From Hermatobates lingyangjiaoensis (Eukaryota > Arthropoda > Insecta > Hemiptera > Hermatobatidae): a stretch of DNA of 64,000 bases. The notes below the pieces were generated by a model. It was given only the letters and a program-made list of their open reading frames with translations, searched no databases and was not told where the DNA came from. The number at the start of each line of letters is the position of its first letter. Position 1 is the first letter of the stretch. The position numbers and the translations under genes were made by a program. The DNA lies in contig JAPFBL010000070.1 of NCBI GenBank assembly GCA_026182355.1, positions 345,501-409,500 of the forward strand, in the 5' to 3' direction. This document shows, piece after piece, positions 36,610 to 46,458 of this stretch.

Positions 36610-36612
<3 letters not shown>
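36236..36612. mobile_element. PLE-terminus inverted pair, family F
   Basis: The left arm (36236-36375) and right arm (about 36470-36612) share GACTCGGTCAGTTCTTC, GGTTCAAATTAAACT, ATTGCCAACG and GGTTTTAAATA. The right arm: GGTTTTTATTT-like stem II, GAA, ACGT, T, GGCA. Followed by (TA)n 36617-36641. Confidence 0.8.
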
Positions 36613-36647
<35 letters not shown>

Positions 36648-36648
<1 letters not shown>

Positions 36649-36895
36649 GGTGTGTTCTCTAATCGGGGTTCTAAAACCAGTCTAGTCGAAGGTTTTGTCC
36701 GGTTAACATTGATGTTCCTTTAAATAATGTAAATTTCATTTTCTTAGTTAAAAAATTCTTACTTCTGCCTATGAAAAAGGTTTTAAATAAAACCGAAACG
36801 TTGGCAACGAGAGTTTGATTTTTTATCCTGGAAAATTGACCGAACCCCGATTAGAGAACACACCTATTCTATCTAACGATCGATATATTATTGAA
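36648..36895. mobile_element. asymmetric PLE-terminus pair, family F (PLE1-like)
   Basis: A 23-bp left arm (AGGTGTGTTCTCTAATCGGG) faces a right arm of more than 200 bp with TGCC, TATGAAAAA, GGTTTT/AAAACC, GAA, ACGT, T, GGCA and the same terminal block. The 3' region matches that of PLE1 at 46004-46098 and the arm at 50570-50758. Confidence 0.8.
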
Positions 36896-36917
36896 TCTGT
36901 TATATATGTATATATAT

Positions 36918-37136
36918 GATCAAACCACAATAAGAAATGGGAAAACAAGACTAAGATCTTTCAACCGTAACAAGCGGTCTTCGTCAGAGTCAAAAACCCA
37001 ACTCTGACTCTGAGTTGGGTTTTTGACTCTGACGAAGACCGCTTGTTACGGTTGAAAGATCTTAGTCTTGTTTTCCCATTTCTTATTGTGGTTTGATCAT
37101 TGATTGTTGTTTCACGTGTTTATGTGAAATCTTTTT
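36918..37136. mobile_element. PLE-terminus inverted pair, family A, near perfect
   Basis: The arms (36918-37006 and 37012-37136) are almost identical complements. Both hold the complete hammerhead-like motif, and the 3' tails TGTGGTTTGATCATTGATTG point outward. The right tail contains the hairpin TTTCAC/GTGAAA before (TA)n. Confidence 0.92.
37025..37067 (+). ncRNA. hammerhead-like motif, family A type copy
   Basis: Stem I GACT (37025-37028) pairs with AGTC (37064-37067). Core CTGACGA (37029-37035), one extra A (37036), stem II GACCG/CGGTT with a 7-nt loop, GAA (37054-37056), self-complementary AGATCT (37057-37062), unpaired T (37063) at the expected cleavage position. All hammerhead elements are in order. 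The extra A and loop-less stem III are departures from the minimal consensus. Confidence 0.7.
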
Positions 37137-37184
37137 ATATATGTATATATATATATATATATATAAAATATATATATTTTATTT

Positions 37185-37305
37185 TCAGTTAGCTTCAGCT
37201 ACTCAAATGGACTACTTCTGCCCGATGACGACAAATGTCGAAATATCGTTATGGGTCTTTTTTGTGTGTGTATTATCTGTTTTTCTCTTTCCTTTGTGAA
37301 CTATA
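37185..37305 (+). mobile_element. PLE-terminus arm, family B
   Basis: CCGATGA, extra C, stem II GACA/TGTC, GAA, ATAT, C, then GTTATGGGTC and a CTTTCCTTTGTGAAC tail. No left arm. Confidence 0.75.
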
Positions 37306-37310
37306 TATAT

Positions 37311-37529
37311 GATCAAAGCACAATATGAAATGGGAAAGTAAGACTAAGATCTTTCAACCGAAACAAGCGGCCTTCGTCAGAGTCAAACCCTATTGGGTTT
37401 TATGTTGGGTTTTGACTCTGACGAAGACCGCTTGTTACGGTTAAAAGATCTTAGTCTTGTTTTCTCATTTCATATTGTGGTTTGATCATTGATTATTATT
37501 TGTGAAATTGAGTGTTTATGTGAAATTTA
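37311..37529. mobile_element. PLE-terminus inverted pair, family A
   Basis: The left arm (37311-37387) and right arm (37410-37529) are joined by CCTATTGGGTTTTATG. The left arm's stem II is partly broken (CCGAAACAAGCGGCC) and the right arm's GAA is AAA, so each arm carries a different defect. Confidence 0.85.
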
Positions 37530-37854
37530 TATATATATATATATATCTGTATATTGACAGCAGGTCTTCTCTTAGCATGATTTTTACGGTAGTCCTTTAT
37601 AATATATTTATGTATATTTTTTTTTATTTTCCTATTTTTTCGTTAAAACTTCCCATTAACCGATAAGTACCAATTTTACTAAGTATTCTATATTAATTTT
37701 TTACCATCTAAATATTTTCCCTATAAATAGCGTGTTTAGACGTTATAGTGTATTAAGTTTGAAAAAGCATATCTACATTTCAGTTGTGAGTAAAAGTTTT
37801 GTAATGGCTGTTAAAAGTAGATGATTGCTAGGAAGTTTTTGACTGGAGGAGATA

Positions 37855-37989
37855 ATGTGTATTGGGTCATCGGCCACTAGGGCGACCTTGCTAACTCCAT
37901 TAGGGGACATGGAAGACCTAATGGAGGTGACCGCAGCGCCCCCCCTTGTGGACACGGAGGCTCCAGCACCCTCAAGGCTCTCTGATTAG
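37855..37989 (+). CDS. GC-rich candidate terminal exon, unknown gene
   Basis: A 44-codon frame from ATG to TAG in a GC-rich island. The peptide begins MCIGSSATRATLLTPLG and ends APAPSRLSD. A stop lies upstream in frame, with AG acceptor candidates at about 37850. An opposite-strand frame (37773-37955) is also open. I do not recognise the product. A conserved-looking C-terminal exon or a CpG-rich repeat are both possible. Confidence 0.25.
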   Translation: MCIGSSATRATLLTPLGDMEDLMEVTAAPPLVDTEAPAPSRLSD

Positions 37990-38569
37990 CATGCCTCCTG
38001 TGCTGCTGACCTGACACCTCTTACAACTACATTACTGTCTCAAGGCAGCAGTTCTTTTAATATTTAATTCACGTTCTTGACAATCTCTTGCCCTACAATC
38101 TGATACAACCGAAAACTGATTTCATTAACTCGATTATAGATTAATTACAGTTAACTAACAACATAATAATAAAAAAAATAATAAAAACATAACACTGAAT
38201 AGTTTATTGTGCAGAGAAATATTATAACCTTGAAGGAATAAGTTTAAACAGATAGAGGAATAAAAGCAAATGTGCATTCTTTCTTACGCCTTTTATTAAA
38301 CAAAAAAAAAAAAAACAAATTGCATATACATCAAGGATGAAGGTCCAAATTTAAATATTCAAAATAGTGATTTTTGTATCATCCCAAGCTTAAAAACAAT
38401 GGAAAATAGATTTATATTTGCTAAGGGAGTGGAAGTTAGCAAGGTGAGGGCGTTTACCAAGCGATACAAAGTGACCACATATGGTAATAGCCAAGCAAAG
38501 CAAGTTAAAGATTAACTTACTTGACTATATGTTGATGGTTTGTGAAATCACCTGTCATGATTAAAAGCA

Positions 38570-38640
38570 GCGGTGTTCTCATCTTCTCCTGATGACTAAA
38601 TGCTGTTTGAAATATCTGTATTCGATGTAATTTAAAAAGT
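38570..38640 (+). mobile_element. PLE-terminus arm, family C-like, degenerate
   Basis: CTTCTCCTGATGACTAAATG, GTTTGAAATAT and TTCGATGTAATTT follow the family C order. Confidence 0.5.
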
Positions 38641-38651
38641 CCTATCAGTGC

Positions 38652-38781
38652 ATCAGAGTCGAAATTGATACTCTGACAAAGACGGCTAGTTATTGTTGAA
38701 AGATTTTAATCTATTTTCCGATTTTTTTACTCTGGTTTAGACGTTGATTTTTATTTTCGTGTTTGTTGTGAAATCTTGTTT
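38652..38781 (+). mobile_element. family A-like arm, diverged
   Basis: ACTCTGACAAAGACGGCTAG, TTGTTGAAAGATTTTAATC, then CTCTGGTTTAGACGTTGAT and the tail GTGAAATCTTGTT before TA. Confidence 0.6.
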
Positions 38782-38790
38782 TATATATAT

Positions 38791-38938
38791 AAATTCACAG
38801 AAGGGGTTCTTGAGGATTTAGATAATAAAAATACAACGGATTATAAGCCGACGTTTCGCCAAAAGTTGTTTGGCATTTTCAAGGCTTGTTTTAGAGGAAA
38901 GCAACAATGAATTTGAAACATCAGTGGTCGAGAGGCTA
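38791..38938 (-). mobile_element. PLE-terminus arm, family N
   Basis: A single minus-strand arm ending in AAATTCACAGAAGGGG next to (TA)n. It holds one of the best-paired hammerhead-like motifs (38845-38887). No right arm. Confidence 0.65.
38845..38887 (-). ncRNA. hammerhead-like motif, family N
   Basis: Minus strand: stem I AAGCC (38887-38883) pairs perfectly with GGCTT (38849-38845). Between them, core TTGAAAA, extra T, stem II GCCAAA/TTTGGC, GAA, ACGT, C. Core positions 3 and 8 depart from CUGANGA, so catalysis is unlikely, yet both helices are intact. Confidence 0.6.
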
Positions 38939-38940
38939 TA

Positions 38941-38978
<38 letters not shown>

Positions 38979-39035
38979 TACAAAAATACTACATATGATA
39001 TATATATATATAACTTACAAAAATACGACATATGG
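38941..39035. repeat. (TA)n with duplicated AACTTACAAAAATAC unit
   Basis: The unit CTTACAAAAATAC.ACATATG occurs twice, each time followed or preceded by TA runs. Confidence 0.85.
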
Positions 39036-39180
39036 TACATACACTGCTCCTTCTCTTTATAATTTAACAACAAGAATTAAGGCTCATAACAGACAGGTGG
39101 TCGTTTTTCTTGAAAAATACATGAAAAAGTGAATTAAATGCTATAAAAGTTTTCGGTAAGAACTCAATATATATGATAAT

Positions 39181-39283
39181 CATTGTAGGGTAAAAATCTA
39201 ATGAAATGGTCTCCACATATAAAATGAAATGGTCTCCACATTTATATGTGGAGACCATTTCATTAGATTTTTACCCTACAATG
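39181..39283. mobile_element. minimal inverted pair, family D tail
   Basis: The left arm 39181-39222 is the exact complement of 39241-39283 (CATTGTAGGGTAAAAATCTA ... CTCCACATATAAA). An 18-bp spacer repeats part of the arm. GTGGAGAC is the family D tail block. Confidence 0.85.
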
Positions 39284-39289
39284 AGTAAA

Positions 39290-40625
39290 TACCACATAAT
39301 AACTGATCGCACTACATTAGAATATATGATAATACAGATGATGCTAAATAACGTTGTGGAATCTTTTGAATTGAAATTCTATTGAATTAAAACTAATACT
39401 TGTTTATATCAGGAGTGCTTGGGATCTACACTATCAATTTATGATCCGGGACTTTTCTCAAAAAGCATTATTCATATAAAGTAAAATATTTAGTTGTGGA
39501 ATAGCCACAAGTGTATCTTCTTTGCCCACTGGGAACATTTGCATACGTTCATAGATAAACATATATCAGCTTACCACTAGTCATACTTATATATACAAAT
39601 ACACCCTAGAAAGAATATACCCACCCCTTACCCCAGAATCTCTCCCTTGTGTAAACACATGATTATATATGTAGAAGACAAATACCTCTTATGATTCATT
39701 CATAAATATCTTTATGTCTGAAATATGAATGGCAAGAGAACAGATATTTGCTAGCTATTTGCATATATAAGAATTATTTCTAAAGGAATGGATAGCATGT
39801 GGACTCACCGATTGGTTTGTCTTTCACAAATTCAATATTCAGTCTGTCCCAAAGGCACTAGTCATTCTTTTTTTCTATTAGTCTTCAAGTAACTTAACTA
39901 CCTAAGTGAAAAGTCTTGTGACTGGAGGCTACCTTGAAGCTTCATCTTTCATACTTGTTTGTTTTTGAAAGGGTTTCAAAATTTTGACCACTACTTTTTT
40001 AATGGATTCATTTTTTTTAAATAAAAATCTAACAGATAAAAGATAACTATCTGTATCTGTTTCTTAATAAATTCTCAATTTTCTTTAACTCTTGTTATTT
40101 CATATAAAAAATATAATAAATATCTATAGTTGACACATTTTCACTGTTCAACAGTCATCACAAGACCATGAGCTAGATTTTTTTTTAAAGTTTTATATTT
40201 ATACAAACATGCAGTAAATAATATAGCAGAGAAGATTCTTGATCTTATCTGGTTAGTTTAAAGAAGTTTGAACGTTTTAACTACTATTTTTTTTAATGGT
40301 TCATCTTTTAATGATGGAACTTCTATGAATTTTAATCTATGGTATCATTTCATATTTCTATTTTTGAATCAACTGTAATTTCTCGAAATTGTTTCCTTGT
40401 TATGTCTTTGTTGTAAACGTGTCTTGTCTTGAAAGACTCCAGCTATGTGAATAATAAGTAATACCTGTATATCTTTAATAGCGTTGGTGTTTTGTGGCTC
40501 TTCTTTTAAAGTTGTTTAGATTGCATCTTTTTTAATGCATGATTCTTTGTGTTCTTACTGCTATGTTCAATTCAACTCTATTGTACAAGTACTATACATG
40601 CTTTGATTGCTCCACTTTTGGAGGT
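39290..40625. other. no recognised gene
   Basis: AT-rich, no termini or arrays seen. Confidence 0.4.
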
Positions 40626-40628
40626 AAC

Positions 40629-40946
40629 TTTACAGTGGCAGTCTCACAAGAAACCACACATAGGCCAAAGATTGGTCCTTTGTGATACTACACAATGAAC
40701 ATTCTACATTGGGGAGTCCTACATTTTGCTTAACTCAAATGTATCAAGTTTAGGCATCTTTAACGAGTACCTGACATCGTACAAGTTCGGGACCGATGGC
40801 TTAACATCCTCTCCGAAAGATTACGTGCTCAGATTTGATCTCACCTCCCACATGAATAAATCTTACGCCATTGTGGGTATTGAACTCCTCGTCTACAAGT
40901 CCAAAGTTGAGCAAGTTACCACTGGACTACCCTTCCTGCCTCTCCA
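40629..40946 (-). mobile_element. tRNA-derived SINE, near full length
   Basis: Minus strand: head GGTAGTCCAGTGGTAACTTG, box-B-like GAGTTCAATACCC, body and CCAATCTTTGGCC...TGAGACTGCCAC tail. The open frames in this stretch are shadows of the SINE. Confidence 0.85.
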
Positions 40947-41091
40947 CTTTTTATAACGCTGGAGACATTTCATCTCATCATTTGGGGAAGTGGTTGTATT
41001 TAAGGCATTCTTCATATACTGAAGTCCCAGTTTTTTCGTTTTGTTCTTTGACTGTTGGTTTCTTGTAAAAAGAGTTATGTTTCCTGTAGAA

Positions 41092-42404
41092 TCTATATAA
41101 ATAAAAGAATGATTTTGTCTGTACATTGCTTAGAATTGAGTCATTTCAAGTTTTCTTTACGTTTCATACATTAGAGAAACCAATTCTACCCTTAGAAAAA
41201 AATTTATGTCGCTTTGTCGGTTTGTCCGCAAAATTTTGTCACAAGTAAACTCAGCCACCGTAAGACATATCAAGCTGAAACTTTTTCAGTATATTTGTGT
41301 ATGTCTAACTTAAAATATAGGCTCTGGATTGATTGAAAATTTAATGTAGAAGTGATGTTATGGGCATTTAAAGCAGAAATGTTTGTCACAAGTAAACTCA
41401 GCCACCATGAGATCTTGCTAGCTTAAACTGTTACACTAGATTTCTGTATGCCTAGCTTGAAAAGCTTTAATGCAGAAGCAAAGTTAAAGACCTTTAAGCT
41501 GTATTTTGCTAACTTCGCAGACATGTTTATTTTGAAAGTATACAAGTAGCAAGTAGGTATTGTTAGTTGACTTTAATTTCATTTGCGTATATGAATATAT
41601 TGCGTATTTGACATCATTGAAAAGGTGTTTCTTAGAGTTGAAGATGTACTATATATCCAGAATAAATAGCTTTGGGAACGAGCGATTCTCAACATTTAAA
41701 ATGAACAGGCAGGAAAAATCAACAAACAAGTTCTTACGCTAATAATCTGAGGAAAATACTTACAAGTCAGTAAAGAGAGTGATTAGTGATAAAAGGAATT
41801 ATCCAACTGAATTTCTTGACTCCGTGACTGCTTCTGCACTGCTTGCTCATAAGTAAATACTTAAAGTAGGAGCACCAATCAAGCTGCTATTTAGTATCAG
41901 TAAGAAATTTCATGTTACAAAACTTAAGTGCCCAAAAATGTGCCACGGGTACGACTCTGATATGCTCTGCACAGATATGCCATAGAGACGGACATCATGA
42001 CTGGGTCTGGTATTGGTGGGTCTCTATGTATACCACGCATACCGTTGTTTCCAAGCCACTATCTGTTTCCGTTGAAACGATTGCAAAGTCCCCTCAGAGT
42101 ATATTTCGCAATGACGTTAATTAAGTTGCAGGGGGAAACTTTATCTAACCCAGGAATTCAAGTTAGCGAGACCAACTTTTTCTCACATGGTCAACTGTAG
42201 TTTGCTTCCTCAAGAGTCAGGGGTTCTAACTCTTTGTTCTTTCATGAACCTGAAGGACAGACAGCTATTGTAGTGTATACAGAGAATTTGCCTAACAATG
42301 TACTAATAATGCTATTTTCTGCTATTCTATAATTCCTAATGGTATTTTTGAATACCAAGTATAATCGAATTTTTGATTCCGTCAAAGACGGGTACATTTG
42401 CTAG
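41092..42404 (+). mobile_element. degenerate Helitron
   Basis: The 5' end is TCTATATAAATAAAAGAATG directly after an A. The 3' end has hairpin CCGTC/GACGG (42379-42391), nine bases, then CTAG at 42401-42404 directly before a T, i.e. insertion between A and T without duplication. Two direct copies of GTCACAAGTAAACTCAGCCA (41228 and 41389 regions) lie inside. Coding remnants of the helicase occupy 41805-42285. Confidence 0.88.
41805..42285 (+). pseudogene. Helitron Pif1-like helicase remnant (C-terminal)
   Basis: In shifting frames the segment reads LKVGAPIKLL, then PLRVYFAMTLIKLQGETL and FFSHGQL, then EPEGQTAIVVYTEN. These correspond in order to the closing motifs of Rep/Helicase proteins of Helitrons (FAMTINKAQGQTL, FSHGQLYVA.SR). 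Stops and frameshifts interrupt it, and the Rep HUH nuclease region is gone. Non-functional. Confidence 0.85.
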
Positions 42405-43600
42405 TATACTATAAATAAATAAATTAAATACTTGGGCAGCACTTTCTTATGGGAACGGGAAAGGTCGTCTCACAGAACTCGAACAAACACAGAATTCTTC
42501 CCCAGATCACTCAGTCTCCTTCACACAATTCTCTCACACAGATAGAAGTATTTTTCCAGTTTTCCGCACACACTTACATTGAGTGAAAATTACTATGGCA
42601 GACAGTAGTCATAAGTTTTTATTTTAATTAATTTAGTTCGAAGACTTTTTAATTTTAGAAATAAAATATAAATATATTTTCACTTTAAAAGTTATTACTA
42701 ATTGAACTTAAATTGCTTACAATAATTGATTCTGTTGATGCAATCCCCCCCTTCATATTGCAAAGTTTGACGCCAATCTCTTTGATAAATGCAAATCGAT
42801 TCGGTTAAATCAGAGGTAATTTTAAATTGGAATACTGTGATTTGGCCTGACTGTAACAGAGTCTCGTTTAGCTAATAATCCTCCTACTGGCTGATAACGG
42901 TGCCGGAGAATAATTACTGCACATTATATGTCTGAAACCCCTCAAATTACACTTTACTGGCTGTTGCATTTCCAATAGTTCACTAGTCATAAATTCTTAT
43001 TAGAAAAATAAAGTTATGTAGCTGAATACTATTATTACAAATTATTACTTGAATTATTACTTGAAATTGAAACTGGTGGTTTTCTCATGTACCCATGAAA
43101 ACCTACGTTAGTTAAATTAAAGAAGTTCTGCAAGAATTAGTAGAAACAAATGAATAAGAGAGATATCAAAGCGTGATTCGATACGATTATCTTTAGGTTA
43201 GAATTCAGTTGATTCAGAAAAAGGCCTGAAATGGATTAGATAAAGTCAGGTCAATGTTGAGTATGTCCAGTGTATCAAGGCCTGAGATCTGAGAGAATTT
43301 CATTAGGGCATAGATACCATATATCCCTGAACCATTTCTTTTCATTAAATTTTTATGTTTCATACATTTGTACTTCATTTCATTGATGAGATTAAAATCC
43401 TCGACTTAATTAACAGTATTCATTGAAAATTAACATCCCTAAATGTAATCCTTTATATTTCTTTTTGTCAAAGGTTTTACACTTTTATCTATTCATGTTC
43501 TGAATTTCATTCGTTTTCATTTGAAGTTTAAGTTTAAAAATTTTGAGCATTTATGTATCATTTTATCCATTATGTTATATTACTTTTTAATTTACAAATA
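42405..43600. other. no recognised gene
   Basis: Unique-looking AT-rich sequence. The minus frame at 43600-43730 (LLKNFDLPKNLGKSV) stops at a (TA)n and may be another truncated PLE coding piece, but I cannot confirm it. Confidence 0.35.
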
Positions 43601-43732
43601 AGCCATAAATGTCGATGGCTGATGAACCTTGTGCAACTTTATCACGGACTTGCCTAAGTTTTTAGGCAAGTCGAAGTTCTTGAGAAGAAGCTTATAGACA
43701 GGAACTACTCTGTCGTGTTCAAAAAAGCATGC

Positions 43733-43767
<35 letters not shown>

Positions 43768-43773
43768 ATATAT

Positions 43774-44053
43774 ACTTTAACACACAGAAAAGAACACAGA
43801 AAGACACTACAAAACTCACTTCGATATTTCGACATCCGTCGTCATCGGGAAGAAGTGCGAAGTACTCGCGTTGAGAAGCAAACTGCTACTCTGAGTACTA
43901 CTCTACTGAGTAGCAGTTTGCTTGTCAACGCGAGTACTTTGCACTTCTTCCCGATGACGACGGATGTCGAAATATCGAAGTGAGTTCTGTAGTGTCTTTC
44001 TGTGTTCTTTTCTATGTGTTAAAGTGTTTATTGTCCACACGGACCTTTCATTA
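43774..44053. mobile_element. PLE-terminus inverted pair, family B
   Basis: Left arm 43774-43899, right arm 43905-44053, nearly identical complements. CTTTAACACA marks the outer ends. The motif is present in both arms. (TA)n borders both outer ends. Confidence 0.9.
43947..43980 (+). ncRNA. hammerhead-like motif, family B
   Basis: Stem I CTTC (43947-43950)/GAAG (43977-43980), core CCGATGA (43951-43957), extra C (43958), stem II GAC/GTC with loop GGAT, GAA (43969-43971), ATAT, unpaired C (43976). The core has C instead of U4. Confidence 0.6.
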
Positions 44054-44080
44054 TATATATATATATTTATATATATATAC

Positions 44081-44342
44081 ATAATTTCACATAAACACGT
44101 GAAATAACAATCAATGATCAAACCACAATATGAAATGGGGAAAAAAAGATTAAGATCTTTCAACCGTACCAAGCAGTCTTCGTCAGAGTCAAGCCCCAAC
44201 TGATTTGATTCGTCAGAGTTAGCTGACATTTTACTCTGACGAAGACTGTTTGTTACTGTTAAAAGATCTTATTGTCTTTCCTCATTTCCTTTTGTGGTTT
44301 GGAGGTTGATTGTTATTTCATGTGTTTATTGTGAAATTTTGT
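44081..44342. mobile_element. PLE-terminus inverted pair, family A
   Basis: Left arm 44081-44204, right arm about 44227-44342, with the long tails GTGAAATAACAATCAATG and TGTTATTTCATGTGTTTATT. Arms more diverged than at 36918. Confidence 0.82.
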
Positions 44343-44799
44343 TATATATACATATATAGGTGTATAATAAAATCGGGATTCGGTCAATTTTCCAGGATCA
44401 AAATCAAACTCTCAATGCCGACGTTTCGGTTTTATTTAAAACCTTTTTCATAGGCCTACAAACAAAGGATGACAAGAAATCATATATAAACATCAACATA
44501 TAACTAACATCAAATGGAATATTACAATTGTGAAAAAACAAAAATATATATACAAGTAGAAGTAATAGAAAAGCAATAAATATTTTTATGAACTTACAGA
44601 AGTCAGAATTTATGAATTAGAAAAATGATGAAATTTACATTATATAAAATGAAGTAACAATACATAGTTAGTGAACTAACATCTTAACTGGTCAAAAACT
44701 TGGACCAGACTAACTGATTACAATTACATGTAAACCGAACACTCAAACGTTCACTCAAATAACACAAAAAGGAACTAAGGAAATTAAATTTCACTAAAA

Positions 44800-45375
44800 T
44801 CAACTTAACACTCCTGAATAAATAGTGTTCAAATTGGTAATGTCACTTCTATGATTAACTGAACTTAGATCTTTTTTAATATATAGCATTTCGAGGGTCT
44901 TTCTTCTTTGCTCATCCTGTTCTTTATCTACTATAATTGCTTCTTCAAAATCGAACATGTGACCTTCGTTTAAAGCATGGAATGCTAAAGCAGTTGCGTT
45001 ACTTTTATTAGTTCTTATTGAATAAGAATGTTGATAAAGTCTTTCTTTTAAAAAACGACTTGTTTCTCTGTAATAACGCTTGTCGCAGTCTTTACATTTG
45101 ATCGCATAAATGAGGTTACTTTGTAACTCCTTTGGTATTTTTTGTTTCAAATTTGAAAATAAAGACTTGACTTTTCTTTTGTTATAAAATGTCAATGTAA
45201 CTTCAGGTACATTTCGTTTGAAAACTTTTCTAATTGATTGTGATAAGCCCTCAACATACGGAAATTTGAAATACTTTTTATTTAAAACTTCAAGTTCAGC
45301 ATGGTTTTGATTGGAATGTTCTGGTTGTTCTCTTGTATATTTAAACCAATAACGTTCAATTAAGTTGTTTGACAA
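44800..45375 (-). CDS. PLE1 GIY-YIG endonuclease fragment (left copy)
   Basis: 191 codons of the C-terminal part of a Penelope-like reverse transcriptase/endonuclease. Residues 37-51 hold the family linker FPYVEGLS..IRKV. A basic KRKVKSLFS block follows. The GIY-YIG nuclease begins at IYAI (89-92), with the zinc-knuckle-like C94-x2-C97, and the second motif is YYRETSR (101-107), then ERLYQH. Here the normally conserved glycine of the second motif is arginine. The downstream part reaches a natural stop (IYSGVLS). The endonuclease would cut the target for reverse transcription. This copy lacks the polymerase and cannot act alone. Confidence 0.9.
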   Translation of the reverse strand: MSNNLIERYWFKYTREQPEHSNQNHAELEVLNKKYFKFPYVEGLSQSIRKVFKRNVPEVTLTFYNKRKVKSLFSNLKQKIPKELQSNLIYAIKCKDCDKRYYRETSRFLKERLYQHSYSIRTNKSNATALAFHALNEGHMFDFEEAIIVDKEQDEQRRKTLEMLYIKKDLSSVNHRSDITNLNTIYSGVLS

Positions 45376-45655
45376 GTGTTATTACGGAGAAACAAGTCGT
45401 TTTTTAAAAGAAAGACTTTATCAACATTCTTATTCAATAAGAACTAATAAAAGTAACGCAACTGCTTTAGCATTCCATGCTTTAAACGAAGGTCACATGT
45501 TCGATTTTGAAGAAGCAATTATAGTAGATAAAGAACAGGATGAGCAAAGAAGAAAGACCCTCGAAATGCTATATATTAAAAAAGATCTAAGTTCAGTTAA
45601 TCATAGAAGTGACATTACCAATTTGAACACTATTTATTCAGGAGTGTTAAGTTGA
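45365..45655 (+). CDS. PLE1 GIY-YIG endonuclease fragment (right copy)
   Basis: The coding similarity starts at the junction (45376) and keeps the glycine: CYYGETSR. From ETSR to the stop the translation is identical to the left copy. The two copies differ near the junction by transitions that swap CYYG and RYYR. 5' truncation removed the first half of the GIY-YIG domain, so this is not a working enzyme. Confidence 0.85.
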   Translation: MFDKCYYGETSRFLKERLYQHSYSIRTNKSNATALAFHALNEGHMFDFEEAIIVDKEQDEQRRKTLEMLYIKKDLSSVNHRSDITNLNTIYSGVLS

Positions 45656-46000
45656 TTTTAGTGAAATTTAATTTCCTTAGTTCCTTTTTGTGTTATTTGA
45701 GTGAACGTTTGAGTGTTCGGTTTACATGTAATTGTAATCAGTTAGTCTGGTCCAAGTTTTTGACCAGTTAAGATGTTAGTTCACTAACTATGTATTGTTA
45801 CTTCATTTTATATAATGTAAATTTCATCATTTTTCTAATTCAAAAATTCTGACTTCTGTAAGTTCATAAAAATATTTATTGCTTTTCTATTACTTCTACT
45901 TGTATATATATTTTTGTTTTTTCACAATTGTAATATTCCATTTTGATGTTAGTTATATGTTGATGTTTATATATGATTTCTTGTCATCCTTTGTTTGTAG

Positions 46001-46039
46001 GCCTATGAAAAAGGTTTTAAATAAAACCGAAACGTCGGC
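46001..46039 (+). ncRNA. hammerhead-like motif of PLE1 (family F)
   Basis: Stem I GCC (46001-46003)/GGC (46037-46039), a 9-nt degenerate core TATGAAAAA, stem II GGTTTT/AAAACC, GAA (46029-46031), ACGT, unpaired C. Mirror copy in the left arm at about 44417-44455. It lies 3' of the endonuclease stop, linking this motif class to PLEs. Confidence 0.6.
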
Positions 46040-46131
46040 ATTGAGAGTTTGATTTTGATCCTGGAAAATTGACCGAATCCCGATTTTATTATACACCTAT
46101 TCTATCCAACGGTTGATATATTATTGAATTT

Positions 46132-46136
<5 letters not shown>

Positions 46137-46177
<41 letters not shown>
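46137..46177. repeat. (TA)n between PLE1 and PLE2
   Basis: A 40-bp TA run that serves as the outer border of both flanking inverted pairs. Confidence 0.95.
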
Positions 46178-46180
<3 letters not shown>

Positions 46181-46328
46181 TGTACTTCGGTAGCAGTCCT
46201 TCCTTTATACATGATTGGTTATACACGACTGAATATTGTCGATCGATGATCTTCTTCTCCAACTTTTCAAGTTTGCGGAAAATTAATTTTTCGTTGTGAG
46301 AACAACGGTTCAAGGAATGAATTCTTCT

Positions 46329-46371
46329 TGTCGACGCGTTTCGACTGTCTACTGCAGTCATTTTCAAGACA
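46329..46371 (-). ncRNA. hammerhead-like motif of PLE2 (left copy)
   Basis: Exact counterpart of the right-copy motif with the same helices, so both arms of the inverted pair preserve it. Confidence 0.65.
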
Positions 46372-46458
46372 CAAAACAGGTGGGTTACCGGTCTCCTTAT
46401 ATAGCCGAGAGTCAGGGGGGTGAGCGCTGATTGGCTGTGCTATTGTGGTTCTTCCTTC

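Larger units (their letters stand above)
44358..46098. mobile_element. PLE1: two 5'-truncated Penelope-like copies head to head
   Basis: The left copy (44358-45375, minus, about 1018 bp) and the right copy (45376-46098, plus, about 723 bp) are near-identical inverted repeats. Their 3' ends (AGGTGTATAATAAAATCGGG) point outward. Each contains the GIY-YIG end of the PLE polyprotein, a non-coding stretch and the family F hammerhead-like motif. The reverse transcriptase domain is missing from both. The right arm is 295 bp shorter, showing independent truncation. Confidence 0.92.

Noticed and set aside
36918..37136. Family A pairs as DNA-transposon MITEs with terminal inverted repeats
   Set aside because: Arms are unequal, central truncations vary, ends lie in (TA)n without a defined duplication, and the motif is shared with PLE 3' regions.
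43592..43730. Minus frame with LLKNFDLPKNLGKSV as a host gene
   Set aside because: It ends at (TA)n like the truncated PLE coding pieces, but I could not match it to a family.
43903..44229. 108-codon minus frame with SDEDCLVRLKDLN
   Set aside because: It spans family A and B inverted arms. The same peptide words recur at other family A copies because the DNA is repeated, so it is not a gene.
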